Positions 20,368 to 30,700 of a DNA stretch of 64,000 bases are shown here, in pieces. The translations under genes were made by a program, and so were the position numbers. The number at the start of each line of letters is the position of its first letter. Position 1 is the stretch's first letter. The notes under the pieces are model-generated. The model ran no database searches. It saw nothing but the letters and a program-made list of their open reading frames with translations, and was not told the origin of the DNA. This DNA is from Lachnospiraceae bacterium UBA7205 (lineage in GTDB: Bacteria; Bacillota; Clostridia; Lachnospirales; Lachnospiraceae), in assembly GCA_002490665.1 (NCBI GenBank), contig DKUL01000001.1, positions 62,001-126,000 of the forward strand. The letters are read 5' to 3'.

Positions 20368-21923
20368 AACCAGTCCAGGCTTCTTGGATTTATCCGTATT
20401 TGCAGCGCCCCGATATCCACTGCCGTGTCACTGTCACTGTCGGGATTTGCCGTCGTGATATGGATGCACGCTGTATCGGCACCCTCCTGTTTCTTTTCTT
20501 TGATAAAATCGGTTAAATCCAGTTCCACATTGCCAGAGCTCCACTCCAATGCATCGTAGAGCACATTATTTTTGTCCAACGGTCTGTTATTATAGGTAAT
20601 ATTGTCTGTCGTCCACTCCTCCGCGCTGTCGCTTGTATCATCCTGACGCAAGAACTGGCTGCTTTCCTTTACGACAATTGTATTGGACAGCCCTGCGCTT
20701 CCCATATATATTCCGCGGAATATGATTTTGTTGGAGTTTTCCTCGATATTTGCCAGGTCAAACCGCAGATAGACATGCCTGTATTTACCAAATGTCAGCT
20801 TTGTCGCATCCTTGAAATTAGTATCTGCCTTTCCTGACTGATTTGAAACGTATGCGGAATCGAAGATATTGTTCTCGGATACCTTTGCCATGTATACGAC
20901 AAGTTTTGGTCCTCGCGATGACGTGTCGCGTGACGAGTATAGTTCTGCGGCTCCAGTCGTGCCATCATCCACCGTTGTTGTCGTAATATGGATACAGGCG
21001 GTTTCAGCGTTTGCCTGCTTTTTTTCCTTTATGAACTTCGTCAGGTCAAGCTCCAGATTGCCAGTTGACCAGTCCAGTTCACTGTAAATCGTATTCTCGG
21101 TATCACGCGGTCTGTTCTCATATGTAATGTTATCTGTCGTCCACATATCTGCCGTGTCATTGCTGTCATCCTGACGTAAATACTCGCTGCACTCGGTCAC
21201 GACCATTTTATTGGCAGAATCCAGTTTTTTCTTTACACCCTGAAACACAATTTTCTCTGCGTCCGCACTGATTTCCGACAAATCAAACCGGATATAGATA
21301 TGCCTGCCTTTGCCGACTATCAAAGCCGGATTATCCTTATAATTTGTTTTATCCGCACCATTAAAATTGGACACAAACGCATCATCAAAAATATAATTTA
21401 CCGATACCCTGTCTGTGTTCTCCTCATTGGGATTGCGGCTCTCTTCCTCCTGCGTCTCCTCCTCTGTTTCGCCTTCTGTCCCACTTTCGGATTCCGTCCC
21501 CTCCAACTCCGTACTCTCTATCATACTGATGTCTGTTTCAGTCTCGACCGGGGTCTCCTCTTCACTTTCTGACGCCTTGTCACCATTGTCACCCTCTGAC
21601 TCGGTTTCGCTTACAGGCTCCTGTGTTTTGGTGCCGGTTTCCGTGTCGGCTTCACTTTCATTGCTTTCTTCCTTGTTCTCTTTTTTGATTTCTTCTTCGC
21701 CGCTTTCCGCGTCCTCTTTTTTGTCCGCTTCGCCCTCCGCCTGCTCTGACTCGCTCACAGGCTCAGTACGCTCATACATCTCACTGTTTCCGTCTTCCAC
21801 CATCTGCGTCCTGTTCTCGGACAGCGCCAGACGTAACCCCTCGGCTGCGCTCACATCAAGCGTCATCGAAGCTGTCAGCGCGAAACAGCACAGCAGGCTT
21901 AACAATCGCTTTCCCTTTTTCAC
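20364..21923 (-). pseudogene. N-terminal part of the frameshifted giant lyase: signal peptide and two DNRLRE domains
   Basis: Encodes a signal peptide (KKGKRLLSLLCCFALTASM..VSA), a long acidic Glu/Ser/Thr linker (about residues 30-180) and two DNRLRE domains, which are beta-sandwich modules found repeated in secreted carbohydrate-active proteins (NYIFDDAFVSNFNGAD..; NNIFDSAYVSNQSGKAD..). It ends abruptly in RINPRSLDWL. The alternative frame just before that point reads NTDKSKKPGLVVKTSVNN, which matches the domain-one linker RDTSSRGPKLVVYMAKVSENN position by position. So one base is missing in the CCCC run at 20408-20411. The GTG start is preferred because GGAGG stands 8 bases before it; an ATG five codons earlier lacks a good ribosome site. 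Confidence 0.8.
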
Positions 21924-22080
21924 TGTCATTCCCTCCATTTCTTTTGTAATATTTGCACAATACTTTGCACTTTTTGCAAAGTAAGTTATATTTTATTTTA
22001 TCTTTCAGAATTGGAAAGAAAAGACGGTTTTTTTAGATGAAACGACGTAATTTTTAGGGAAATTAAGATTGCAATTCCTT

Positions 22081-22108
22081 TTGACTATTATTATAATATA
22101 CTTATATA
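22081..22108 (+). promoter_or_regulatory. Candidate promoter for the AAA/DUF4143 gene
   Basis: TTGACT (22081-22086), a 16-base spacer and TATATA (22103-22108) in a strongly AT-rich stretch about 70 bases before the start codon. The rest of the 21939-22177 gap shows no gene; it must also contain the divergent promoter of the giant lyase. Confidence 0.45.
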
Positions 22109-22177
22109 ACAGTCGATATAAATATTATATTGTACTTTGTATTTTACTTCAAAATAATATAATTACGGAGGAAATAT

Positions 22178-23638
22178 ATGTCTATAGTAAGTGATGAGCA
22201 GATTATCAAAGTATTACATCAATACAATCCATGGTGGAGAATCCCTTCCGCCATCAAGGAGAATGTCAAACCACAAAAACGTCTGGCTTATTATGAAGCA
22301 CTTAAAATACTAAAGCATAACAGCATCCGTCGTTTCGCTGTCCTTTCCGGCGTAAGGCGTGTGGGAAAAACAACGATTCTTTATCAGATTATTGACCACC
22401 TGATAAGCGAGGGCATTCCGCCCAAAAACATTTTATACGCAACCTTCGATAACCCTATCCTGAAACTTGTCGATGTGGAAAAGGTTTTGTCCATCTACGA
22501 CGTTTTGTATCCCATCAATGGTGTGCGCTATCTCTTTTTTGATGAAATACAGTACACCAGTGACTGGGAGCTCTGGATAAAAGTCATCTACGACAGCCGC
22601 AGGGACATTCGCCTGATTGCGACAGGTTCTGCCAGCCCGATTTTGGAAAAAGGGTCGGCAGACAGTGGAACAGGCAGATGGAGCATTTTGAAAATTCCCA
22701 CCATGTCGTTTTATGAATATTGTAAGCTGCTTGCGCTGGATGAGCCAGAATTGCCGGAAAGCCTGAAACTTTCTGAGCTTATAAAAATAGAGCCGGCAGC
22801 TCTTGGCGATTTCATAAACCGTTTTGCCCCCCTGCAAAATCACTTTAACCGCTACCTGACAATTGGCGGTTTTCCGGAGCTTGTATTATCCGACGATGAT
22901 ATTTACGCACAGCGAATGCTGCGTGAAGATGTAGTAGACAAAGTAATCAAACGCGATGTACTGACTTTGTTCAATATTCGCAATCCCCTGTTAATGGAAA
23001 AATTATTTCTATATCTGTGCATGAATGCAACTGAAATTTTCAATGCAGCCACAGCTTCCAAGGAGCTGGAAAATGTATCCGTCACAACAATCGCCAATTA
23101 CATTGAAGCTTTGGAGATGTCCAACCTTATTTATTTGTCCAAACCCATGAATGTTGGCAGAAAAGGGGCATTAAAGGGAAAACCAAAAATCTTTATTGCT
23201 GACGCTGCAATCCGTAATGCAGTGCTGATGATTGATGATGTCCTGTCAGACGAGAAAGAACTTGGTAAAATCGTAGAAACAGCTGTTTATAAGCATATTG
23301 TATCTTTTTATCAGGGCAGTACGGCACAGCTCGGATATTTCCGGAAAGCAAAAGATAACCAGAAAGAGGTCGATGTGGTAATCGAACTTCCCCGCCAGAA
23401 AATCCTATGTGAAGTAAAGTACCGCAACAACACTCATATCCCCGCCACAGATGCGATTGTCGAATTATGTCAGGATGAAAATTCCAAAGTAACCAGTGCC
23501 TTTTTGATTACGAAGCGGTTAGATGATTTTGGCTTCGTAAGGCATGATACCATTGTACCGATTTTACGTATTCCGGCAATCGCATTCCTTTATCTTTTGG
23601 GGAAATCCGAAGCAGACGGACAGAACGGAAGGTTATAA
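22178..23638 (+). CDS. ATP-binding protein with AAA_14 and DUF4143 domains
   Basis: A 486-residue P-loop ATPase. The AAA domain holds Walker A GVRRVGKTT (residues 58-66) and Walker B YLFFDEIQY, and a sensor-like ATGSASPILEKGS. The C-terminal DUF4143 region (about 330-470) contains a predicted PD-(D/E)XK-like core: VETAVYKHI, then KEVDVVIELPRQKILCEVKYR, where D..E-x-K fits the nuclease pattern. The family is common in clostridia and its function is not established. GGAGG lies 7 bases before the ATG. It stands alone on the plus strand inside a minus-strand sugar locus, and its last 6 bases overlap the neighbouring convergent gene. Confidence 0.88.
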   Translation: MSIVSDEQIIKVLHQYNPWWRIPSAIKENVKPQKRLAYYEALKILKHNSIRRFAVLSGVRRVGKTTILYQIIDHLISEGIPPKNILYATFDNPILKLVDVEKVLSIYDVLYPINGVRYLFFDEIQYTSDWELWIKVIYDSRRDIRLIATGSASPILEKGSADSGTGRWSILKIPTMSFYEYCKLLALDEPELPESLKLSELIKIEPAALGDFINRFAPLQNHFNRYLTIGGFPELVLSDDDIYAQRMLREDVVDKVIKRDVLTLFNIRNPLLMEKLFLYLCMNATEIFNAATASKELENVSVTTIANYIEALEMSNLIYLSKPMNVGRKGALKGKPKIFIADAAIRNAVLMIDDVLSDEKELGKIVETAVYKHIVSFYQGSTAQLGYFRKAKDNQKEVDVVIELPRQKILCEVKYRNNTHIPATDAIVELCQDENSKVTSAFLITKRLDDFGFVRHDTIVPILRIPAIAFLYLLGKSEADGQNGRL

Positions 23639-24421
23639 AACTTCCCGCCCATACACTTCGATCTGTGTCAGCGCAGGAAACGGAGATGGATCATCGGACT
23701 TTACCATATGGTTCATCTCCACCCAGCGCACGCGTCTGGGCGGAAACGTTATCTCATGCGGAAGCATACTCTTTTCCATCTGCATCTCCAGCCCGCTCTC
23801 GTCCGAAAAATCAAAATGCACGCTGCGCCACCAGTTGTCATGCGGAAAATCTGCCCTTGTGTAGAGTACAATCCGGTCAATCTCCACCGTCCTTCCAAAC
23901 TCTATCCTTATCCGCGCATCCTCCTTCCGGTCAATGCCCCATGACTGATACGGCCACTCTCCATGACAGGTATTTACCACAACACCATCAATTGCATTCT
24001 GGGCGGCAAACACGGTCTCTCCCCTTGTCTCCACATTTGCCGCGGCATGCGGATAGCAGTCCTTTATCTGGTGCTGGTCATATACGTTTATGGCAAGATT
24101 CCGGTAGCCTTCGACATCATAATCCTTTGCAAGACGCGCGTGCAGAAGATGTCTGCCGCCGTAAAATGCCTTTGGCGATAAGTTGACGCGTTTCTCCCCG
24201 AACGGAATGATATATTCCACATTTCCCGTAATGTAAACCAATGCCCTGCCGAGCGCATCATCCATCTGGAGCCATACAAATGTCTCTTCCCCCGAAGTCT
24301 CAAGGATAATCCTGTCACCCGGCTCATATTCCTGGCTGTAGACCAGACTGACCTCATCCACCCCTTTGCTTACTGCCTTTGTGTTCATTGCTGCATCCAG
24401 TATTTTAAAACATAAATCCAT
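23633..24421 (-). CDS. Discoidin (F5/8 type C)-like carbohydrate-binding protein, cytoplasmic
   Basis: A 262-residue protein without signal peptide. The C-terminal half looks like a discoidin/galactose-binding sandwich: FAAQNAIDG..., SWGIDRKEDARIRIEFG, VEIDRIVLYTRADFPHDNWW and a closing ALTQIEVYG strand. The N-terminal 110 residues form another beta-rich part (MNTKAVSKGVDEVSLVYSQEY). It is the third gene of an apparent operon with GH88 and the ROK kinase, 11 bases after the latter, with AAAGGAG before the ATG. The context suggests a role in handling imported unsaturated sugars; whether it is an enzyme or a binding protein cannot be told. Confidence 0.6.
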   Translation of the reverse strand: MDLCFKILDAAMNTKAVSKGVDEVSLVYSQEYEPGDRIILETSGEETFVWLQMDDALGRALVYITGNVEYIIPFGEKRVNLSPKAFYGGRHLLHARLAKDYDVEGYRNLAINVYDQHQIKDCYPHAAANVETRGETVFAAQNAIDGVVVNTCHGEWPYQSWGIDRKEDARIRIEFGRTVEIDRIVLYTRADFPHDNWWRSVHFDFSDESGLEMQMEKSMLPHEITFPPRRVRWVEMNHMVKSDDPSPFPALTQIEVYGREVL

Positions 24422-24432
24422 TTTCTTCTCCT

Positions 24433-25380
24433 TTACATGAGATATGCCGCCCCGATGATTCCGGCATCATTTCCAAGCTCCGATGTGACAATCGGCGATA
24501 TCTGCCCATGCGTACCGCCAAAGCACTTCCCTTCCACACGTCTTTGCAGCTCCCTAGTCAGATATTCCTTTTGCGCCGAAACGCCGCCCCCGAGAATCAC
24601 AATCTCCGGTCTGAAAATATTGACAATGTTTACGATGCCGATACTCAGGTTTTCCAGGTATTCATCCACAACAAGCCCTGCCAACGCATCGTTTCTTTTC
24701 CGCGCCTCAAATATCACCTTTCCGTCAATGTCCGGTATCCTTCCGCCGCTAAGTGTGCACAGCAGCGACTGCGGATGCTCCGCCGCCACTGCGCGTGCAT
24801 GTTCCATCAGCGCCGTTGCCGACGCGTACATTTCAAGGCATCCGCGCCGCCCGCAGGTACACCGCCTGCCATTGCGCTCAATCGCCATATGTCCCAGCTC
24901 GCAGCCGCCCCTTAAAAAGCCGGAAAAAATTTTCCGGTTCATAATGACTCCGCCGCCCACGCCGGTTCCGAGCGTAAGCAGCACAGCACTGTCTTTTCCC
25001 TTCGCCGCACCGCATAATACTTCTCCAAGCGCGGCAGCGTCGGCATCATTTGCAAGCGCCATTGGCGTTGAGGATGCCATCCGCTCCCGCATCGCTTCCA
25101 GTATCGCAACATTTTCCCAGCCCAGATTATTGGAGTACGCCACAATGCCGCTCTGGGCATCCACCGTTCCCGGACAGGCAATTCCAATCCCCTCGCACGA
25201 TTCCGGCTCTACACTGTTTTCACGCAAAAGCAATGACACGGCGTCTGCCATCTGTTCAATCAGCTCATAAGGCGTCTGGCTGGCGCTGGCTGTTTTTATC
25301 ACACTTTTTGCGGCAATGCCCTGCTTATCCACCAGACCAATCTTTACCGACATGCCGCCAATATCTATCCCTACCCGCAC
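24433..25380 (-). CDS. ROK family sugar kinase
   Basis: Cytoplasmic sugar kinase of the ROK family, about 315 residues. The ATP-binding start VGIDIGGMSVKIGLVD, the catalytic-region ANDADAAALGE, LTLGTGVGGGVI and the zinc-binding CTCGRRGCLE are all visible. No N-terminal winged helix is present, so it is a kinase rather than an NagC/XylR regulator. The GTG at 25380 is chosen as start because GAGGAGG lies before it at proper spacing; an ATG eight codons upstream lies ahead of that site. It follows GH88 in the operon and probably phosphorylates the monosaccharide released by GH88/GH2. Confidence 0.85.
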   Translation of the reverse strand: MRVGIDIGGMSVKIGLVDKQGIAAKSVIKTASASQTPYELIEQMADAVSLLLRENSVEPESCEGIGIACPGTVDAQSGIVAYSNNLGWENVAILEAMRERMASSTPMALANDADAAALGEVLCGAAKGKDSAVLLTLGTGVGGGVIMNRKIFSGFLRGGCELGHMAIERNGRRCTCGRRGCLEMYASATALMEHARAVAAEHPQSLLCTLSGGRIPDIDGKVIFEARKRNDALAGLVVDEYLENLSIGIVNIVNIFRPEIVILGGGVSAQKEYLTRELQRRVEGKCFGGTHGQISPIVTSELGNDAGIIGAAYLM

Positions 25381-25450
25381 TTCGTTCCCCTCCTCACCAT
25401 ACACCGGGGCAGTACCTAACGATTCAAAAAGTCTATTTATGAATAGTTCT

Positions 25451-26605
25451 CTACCACATTAAAAATTCCATGCCATCCAGTTTGTACATCGCTTCTATAT
25501 AAAAGTAATCCGCATATACCATCGTAAAATGGTGTCTGCCGTCATGGTATGCCGCCGAGCAGTTCTGCACAATCGCGTCGCAGTCACGGCTCCAGTCAGC
25601 CCTTGTGTCCGTAATTGCCTTTAATATTTTTTCCGCAGGACGCAGATAAACCGCTTTCTCAATGTCCGGCACATACTTTGCCAGCTCAATCAGTCCCCCG
25701 GCAATCACACACGCGCCGCAGGAATCTTCCAGTGCCGGCTGCGCAGGCTGCCGAAAATCAATCGGAATAATCCCGTCCTCCGGAATGTTTGCGATACAGT
25801 AATGCGCCACCCTTTTTGCAGTGTCCAGATATTCCTGCTTCCCGCTGTTCGTATAACTGTTGACAAAACCGTACAGCGCCCAGCCCTGTCCCCTTGTCCA
25901 CGCAGAACCTTCTCCATACCCCTGTCCGCCATGGCTCTTTACAAATGCACCTGTCTCAGGGTCAAATTCCCCGATATGGATGGACGAGCCGTCTTCTCGG
26001 ATAAAATGCGTCATGACACTGTCCGCATGGCGCATCGCAGCATGACGGTATCTCGGGTCATCCGTCTCCTTTGACGCCCAGTAGAGCAGCGATATGTTAA
26101 ACAGGCAGTCAATAATTGCCCATCCCCTGGTATCCTGACCAGGCAGGTCATTCCATGCCCGTATGTAATTGCCCTGCGGATTCAAACGCCCTGCCAGCAG
26201 ATTCGCCGCGTGCAGCGCCGCTTTTTTTGCCGCCTCGTTTCCTGTTATTTTGTAATCTGCCACTGCTGTCGGCACAAACATGAATCCCACATCATGATGC
26301 AGCCCATAGAAATCCGAAAAGGTCTGTTCCAGCTTTTTCTCGCAATCCCGCGCGATGGCAATATAGCGCTCCTGCCTTGTGTCCTGGTACAAAAGCCACA
26401 TGATGCCTCCCCAGAACCCATTTGTCCACCAGTTAAGCCCGTCATCTGCATTCCAGTTTTTCGTGCTGTCACTGCGGTCGTCATAGCTGCCGTTTTCATC
26501 CGTCGTGTAAGGAATCCTGTCCTTATTCTTTTCACTCACCCAGCCGATTTTTTCCCTGATTCTTACAATCGCATCCGTGACCCACTCCTGTTTCTTATTC
26601 TCCAT
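25451..26605 (-). CDS. Glycoside hydrolase family 88 unsaturated glucuronyl hydrolase
   Basis: Removes the 4,5-unsaturated uronic acid from the non-reducing end of oligosaccharides made by polysaccharide lyases, by hydration of the double bond. The (alpha/alpha)6-barrel family is recognised by WTNGFWGGIMWLLY, GLHHDVGFMFVPT (catalytic-type Asp), IIDCLFNISLLYWAS, WTRGQGWALYGF and SCGACVIAGGLIEL. The length of 384 residues is normal, and the lack of a signal peptide means it acts on imported sugars. GGAGG lies 6 bases before the ATG. First gene of the operon with ROK kinase and the discoidin-like gene, divergent from the AraC regulator. Confidence 0.92.
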   Translation of the reverse strand: MENKKQEWVTDAIVRIREKIGWVSEKNKDRIPYTTDENGSYDDRSDSTKNWNADDGLNWWTNGFWGGIMWLLYQDTRQERYIAIARDCEKKLEQTFSDFYGLHHDVGFMFVPTAVADYKITGNEAAKKAALHAANLLAGRLNPQGNYIRAWNDLPGQDTRGWAIIDCLFNISLLYWASKETDDPRYRHAAMRHADSVMTHFIREDGSSIHIGEFDPETGAFVKSHGGQGYGEGSAWTRGQGWALYGFVNSYTNSGKQEYLDTAKRVAHYCIANIPEDGIIPIDFRQPAQPALEDSCGACVIAGGLIELAKYVPDIEKAVYLRPAEKILKAITDTRADWSRDCDAIVQNCSAAYHDGRHHFTMVYADYFYIEAMYKLDGMEFLMW

Positions 26606-26657
26606 ACCTTACCTCCAATCCAGCGGGGAGCATCCCCATATTCCTATCATATAAGAT

Positions 26658-26700
26658 TTGACACCCCGCAGGCAATGACCTATACTGTAATCAGCTGATT
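26658..26700 (+). promoter_or_regulatory. Strong promoter of the AraC gene with palindromic operator
   Basis: Perfect -35 TTGACA (26658-26663), a 17-base spacer and -10 TATACT (26681-26686). Directly downstream AATCAGCTGATT (26689-26700) is a 12-base palindrome near the expected start point. The minus-strand GH88 promoter must overlap this same region, so one regulator could act on both. Confidence 0.65.
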
Positions 26701-26744
26701 TTTTCTGCTTTTTACACAAGAATTACTGCGGACGGAGGAATGAT

Positions 26745-27554
26745 ATGATAAAGGTTTTTCACTGCGGGCATGACAGCCACCATAAGAAGCCCTGCGACAT
26801 CCTGCATCCCACAGGGCTTAACAACTATCTTTTTCTGCTTGTCAAACAGCATGCATGGGTGTATATTGACGGACAAAAACGCCCTGTCGGGCCAAACTCG
26901 ATACTTTTATTCCCGCCCAATATGCCGATTCATTATGGCTGCGATGCTGCCGGTTACAATGATGACTGGATTCATTTTGACCTGTTTGACGACGACCGGA
27001 TGCTTTTGGATTCATTTTCCTTTCCTTATTGTGACATCCTGCACCCACGCGATTTTCACAGGCTGTCCGACTACGCCAAAATGATTTCCGATGAATTTCA
27101 CCTGGACGGACTTTACCGCGAGGCCATCGTAGACCGGCTCATGCATATTTTCCTGTACGCACTCGACGATGAATTGAAAAAGACAGCCGAATCCTCAGCT
27201 GTCCCTTCCGCCACGCAAAAATACCACCGCGAATTTGCCCAAATCCGTACCCAGATCTACAATGCCCCCTCTGCTGACTGGTCAGTGAACCGGCTGGCAG
27301 GCACATTATGCCTGAGCTGCTCCCATTTTCAGCACCTGTACAAGCGCTTTTTCGGATGCTCCTGCCAGCATGATATCATCCTGGCACGAATCGCGCTCGC
27401 CAAGTTCTACCTCGCGACCACGAATATGGGCATCTGCCAGCTGAGTCTCTTCTGCGGCTATGAGACAGACCTGCACTTCATGCGGCAGTTTAAACGATAT
27501 ACTGGCGTCACGCCGTCGGAATACCGCATACAGGCACGCGGTTCGGATATATAG
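26745..27554 (+). CDS. AraC family transcriptional regulator of the sugar locus
   Basis: A 269-residue regulator with an N-terminal cupin-like sensor (residues 1-150, including HAWVYIDGQKRPVGPNSILLFPP and YNDDWIHFDLFDDD) and a C-terminal double HTH (WSVNRLAGTLCLSCSHFQHLYKRFF ... IGLCQLSLFCGYETDLHFMRQFKRYTGVTPSEYR, paraphrased in parts). GGAGG stands 6 bases before the ATG. Divergent from GH88 and convergent with GH2, it most likely controls the cytoplasmic half of the locus in response to an imported oligosaccharide. Confidence 0.9.
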   Translation: MIKVFHCGHDSHHKKPCDILHPTGLNNYLFLLVKQHAWVYIDGQKRPVGPNSILLFPPNMPIHYGCDAAGYNDDWIHFDLFDDDRMLLDSFSFPYCDILHPRDFHRLSDYAKMISDEFHLDGLYREAIVDRLMHIFLYALDDELKKTAESSAVPSATQKYHREFAQIRTQIYNAPSADWSVNRLAGTLCLSCSHFQHLYKRFFGCSCQHDIILARIALAKFYLATTNMGICQLSLFCGYETDLHFMRQFKRYTGVTPSEYRIQARGSDI

Positions 27555-27556
27555 CC

Positions 27557-27718
27557 AGGGCGTGTTTGAAAAATGCTTTCCGTCAGATGTGCGTCACAGT
27601 TTGTGGGAGATTTGTGCCAAATGAGGGGCGCATAGCGGGCTATGTAACCTGAATTTGGCGCAAATATCACGCAAAATGGGGCGTGCAGATGGCGGGAATG
27701 ATTTTTCAAACACGCCCT
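27557..27718. repeat. 162-bp MITE-like palindromic repeat
   Basis: The two halves are long imperfect inverted copies. The outer 18 bases, AGGGCGTGTTTGAAAAAT, are repeated exactly in inverted form at the other end, and inner blocks also pair (TTTGTGCCAAAT against ATTTGGCGCAAA, CATAG against CTATG). It has no coding content. It starts three bases after the AraC stop codon and its far end supplies the last codons and the stop of the GH2 gene. The form fits a miniature inverted-repeat element that now acts as a bidirectional terminator. Confidence 0.75.
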
Positions 27719-30700
27719 AAAAACGCCCCCGAGCACACATATTCCACAAGGCTTCTGTACAGGCATGCCACCTCCGGATACTCATCCTTCAGGGTCAGCA
27801 AATCCGCATGGCACACAAGCATTTTCCCGCACGCGCGCTTTATCTCATAGATAAGCCCCAGGTTATGGTTGCGCTCAAAATTGTCCATCATGCGCACAAT
27901 CGGCTTGATGTCCTTTGTCTCTGCCATATTGTCCAGTATCATCGGTCTGGAATGCATGACAATCTCATACCACTGCGGCGTTGTGTATGTCTCACACGCA
28001 AACCCATGTAGAGCCGGGTGCGCTGAATCAATCAATAACCCCATTGTCCCAACCGGAACCGGCTTTCCTGCCCCCTCTGATATGGAGCGGAACATCGGAT
28101 AACACCAGAAATCCGTACAGTACTCGCCCTTCAGCGTACAGTCTGGAAGCATGCTGTTTTCCCTGACAAACAGCGCGACCGCTTTCCCCTTCTGCCATGC
28201 ATCCAGCGCAGTCTTATTATCATTTGTAATACATACATTATCATATTTGTAATCTACGCCACTGCCTTCTAATCCCTGATTCGTATCCTGCGCTTTCACT
28301 GTACTTTTTTCATATATAAATATATCATATTCGTTCACAATGTCCCCTGCATTGTCTGCCGTCAGCGTAAAGCGCAGGATATATTCCGCATTCTTCTCAC
28401 ATTCCGGCACCTTTAGCCGCAGCGTTCCCAGTGTAAAGAGTCCCCTTCCCGAAACGTCCCTACACGACATGGACTGCACAACAGTCCCACAAAGCCCTGC
28501 GTCCTCCTGCGCCCCTGCCTGTTTCTTCAGCCGCCATGCTGCCTGAACCGTTACATTCGTAAGCCCCTCCGGACGGTAATAGCGGAGCTTCACCTCGCTG
28601 TCCACGCTGTCACCGGCTTTCATCACAAAACAGTCAAGCGTTGGCAGAAGCACTGCGTCCGAGCAGAACATCCGCCAGTCCTCTCTTGTAATTGCACCTT
28701 TATTTCTGTTAAAAGCATTCAGGATTCCCACCAGAGCCGTCCCCTGACCAGAAAAGTCCTTGATGTCAAGGAGCTGGAAGCCGCTCAGGTTCGCGCTGCG
28801 CAAAGCCGCCTCCAGTTCAAGCTTGTAGCATGCCGCGGCAAGCTTTCCCGACGCGCAAAAAAAGTCGTCCGCATAGGAAAGCAGTCCTTTTTCCTCCATG
28901 CGCTCCTGAAAAATTTTCATGTTCTCCGGCTGCAGCACGCCTGTATAAAGCGCTATCTCGTGAAAATCCGGCGTAAACTCATACTGCCCAATCTCATGTG
29001 ACACTACCGGAACATGTGGGATGACTTCCTCCTCGCCTTCCCCGACTTCCACTTCCTTGATGCCTGTTCCATACTGAATCTGAATCGTGCCCCCCTTGGA
29101 TGCCGCATCCTTTTTGATCTCCTTTGGCGATATCATCTCATCATAATTCCAGTACGCGCCCGGCCGTTTTGTCTGCACAAACCCGAGCGGTGCGTCACAC
29201 ATCGCATAAGAGCCGCGGAACAGACGGTATTTTGAAAAGCGCACACCGCTGAAAAAGTCATCATTTGGCAGCACCGATGGCACAAACTGGTGATTGTTGC
29301 TGCCCTGCGTGTAGAGATGCCGGTTATCATGTGCCTTGAGCACACCCATCATCCTGTTGATTTCCTCCTTGCTTCCCCAAAGCTCATTCCCCATACTCAG
29401 CCCGAAAAAGGACGGCAGGTCGCCAAACGCATCAAGGGCACGAATCCCCTCCTTTAACAGAAAATCCTGCTGCGCCCCATTATAATTCTCATCCCCCGCA
29501 TCATAAATGGAACCCCAGAACGCAAGCTCCGCCTGCACATAAATGCCAAGATACGCCGCTGCCAGAAACGCCGCCTTCGGCGGACAGCAGGTATGGTACC
29601 TGTAATGGTTCAGTCCATATTCCCTGCTCATTCCATAGACATGGAGCCACGAATCCAGATCCATCGGCGCATATCCCGTCAGCGGAAAAATCATGCCGTC
29701 ATGCGTGCCGCGCAGAAAAATTTCCCTGTCATTGCAATATAACGTAAGCTCCCTGTGTGTAAAATCACGGAAGCCAAAATGACTAGTCTGCTCACAGAGC
29801 AGCTTGCCGCCGCGCAGGATTTTCACAGTCAGCTCATATACATACGGATTATACTCATCCCACTCTTTCACCGGTTTCTCAAATTCGTAACAGACCTCCA
29901 CGCCAGTACAGGAGTCATCCTTTCTGATTACACATCGTTTCTCCGGAAACACTTCAAGCGTCTCGATGCAGTAGGGCAAGTCCTGTCCCTTTCCCTGCAA
30001 AATCCACTCCCTGCGCGTCTCAGCTGTCTGCGTCCCAAGTGGCTCAAAATGCTCAAAATCCCTGCCCTCCTTCGTCCGGAGCCTTGTCAGCCGGCAGCTG
30101 ACCTCCGCGCTGATATCAGACCACGCATTATCCGAAACAGTGTTGCAGCCGGAAAGCACCAGCCGGATATCCACAGACCTGTTTTTTCTCGACGGATATA
30201 TCCACATTTTTTCCACCGCGATATCCACAGCCGATTCCAGATAGATTTCTCCCAGAATGCCATTCCAGTTTGTCTGCGTGTCCGGCGAAGTCATATGCCC
30301 GCCATTCGACACATAATCTGTGTTGTCCGTCATCACCACGAGCGTATGCCTGCCTGGCGTCAGCAGCCCGGTCAGCTCATACCGGTGCGCCGCATAAAAG
30401 CTGTCAAAGCTGCCCGCACACGTCCCGTCAACCCACACGGTCGACTTTCTCGTCCGCTCCATGGAGAAAAAGAAACGCCTTATACAGCCATCCTGCCCCG
30501 TTTCTGCCGGAATCTCTATTTCCCTTAAATACCACGCATATCCCTCAAAATGATAGGTTTCTGTCAGGTATCCTGTAAACCGTTCTGTCCCTTTTTCGCC
30601 CTTTTTTGCCTCAGCAGTCGTGGTCGGCAGATCAATCGTGTCGCCAAACGATGTCTTTTTGAAAAACTCCTGCGCAATCCCAGCTTTTTCCCCATCCAGT

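Noticed and set aside
20395..20415. Programmed -1 frameshifting in the giant lyase
   Set aside because: The site (CGGGGCG) is not a canonical X XXY YYZ heptamer and no clear downstream stimulator was seen; a lost base is simpler. Kept only as an alternative.
20367..20900. Repeated DNRLRE segments as a DNA repeat or CRISPR
   Set aside because: The similarity is at protein level between neighbouring domains; units are about 500 bases and not identical.
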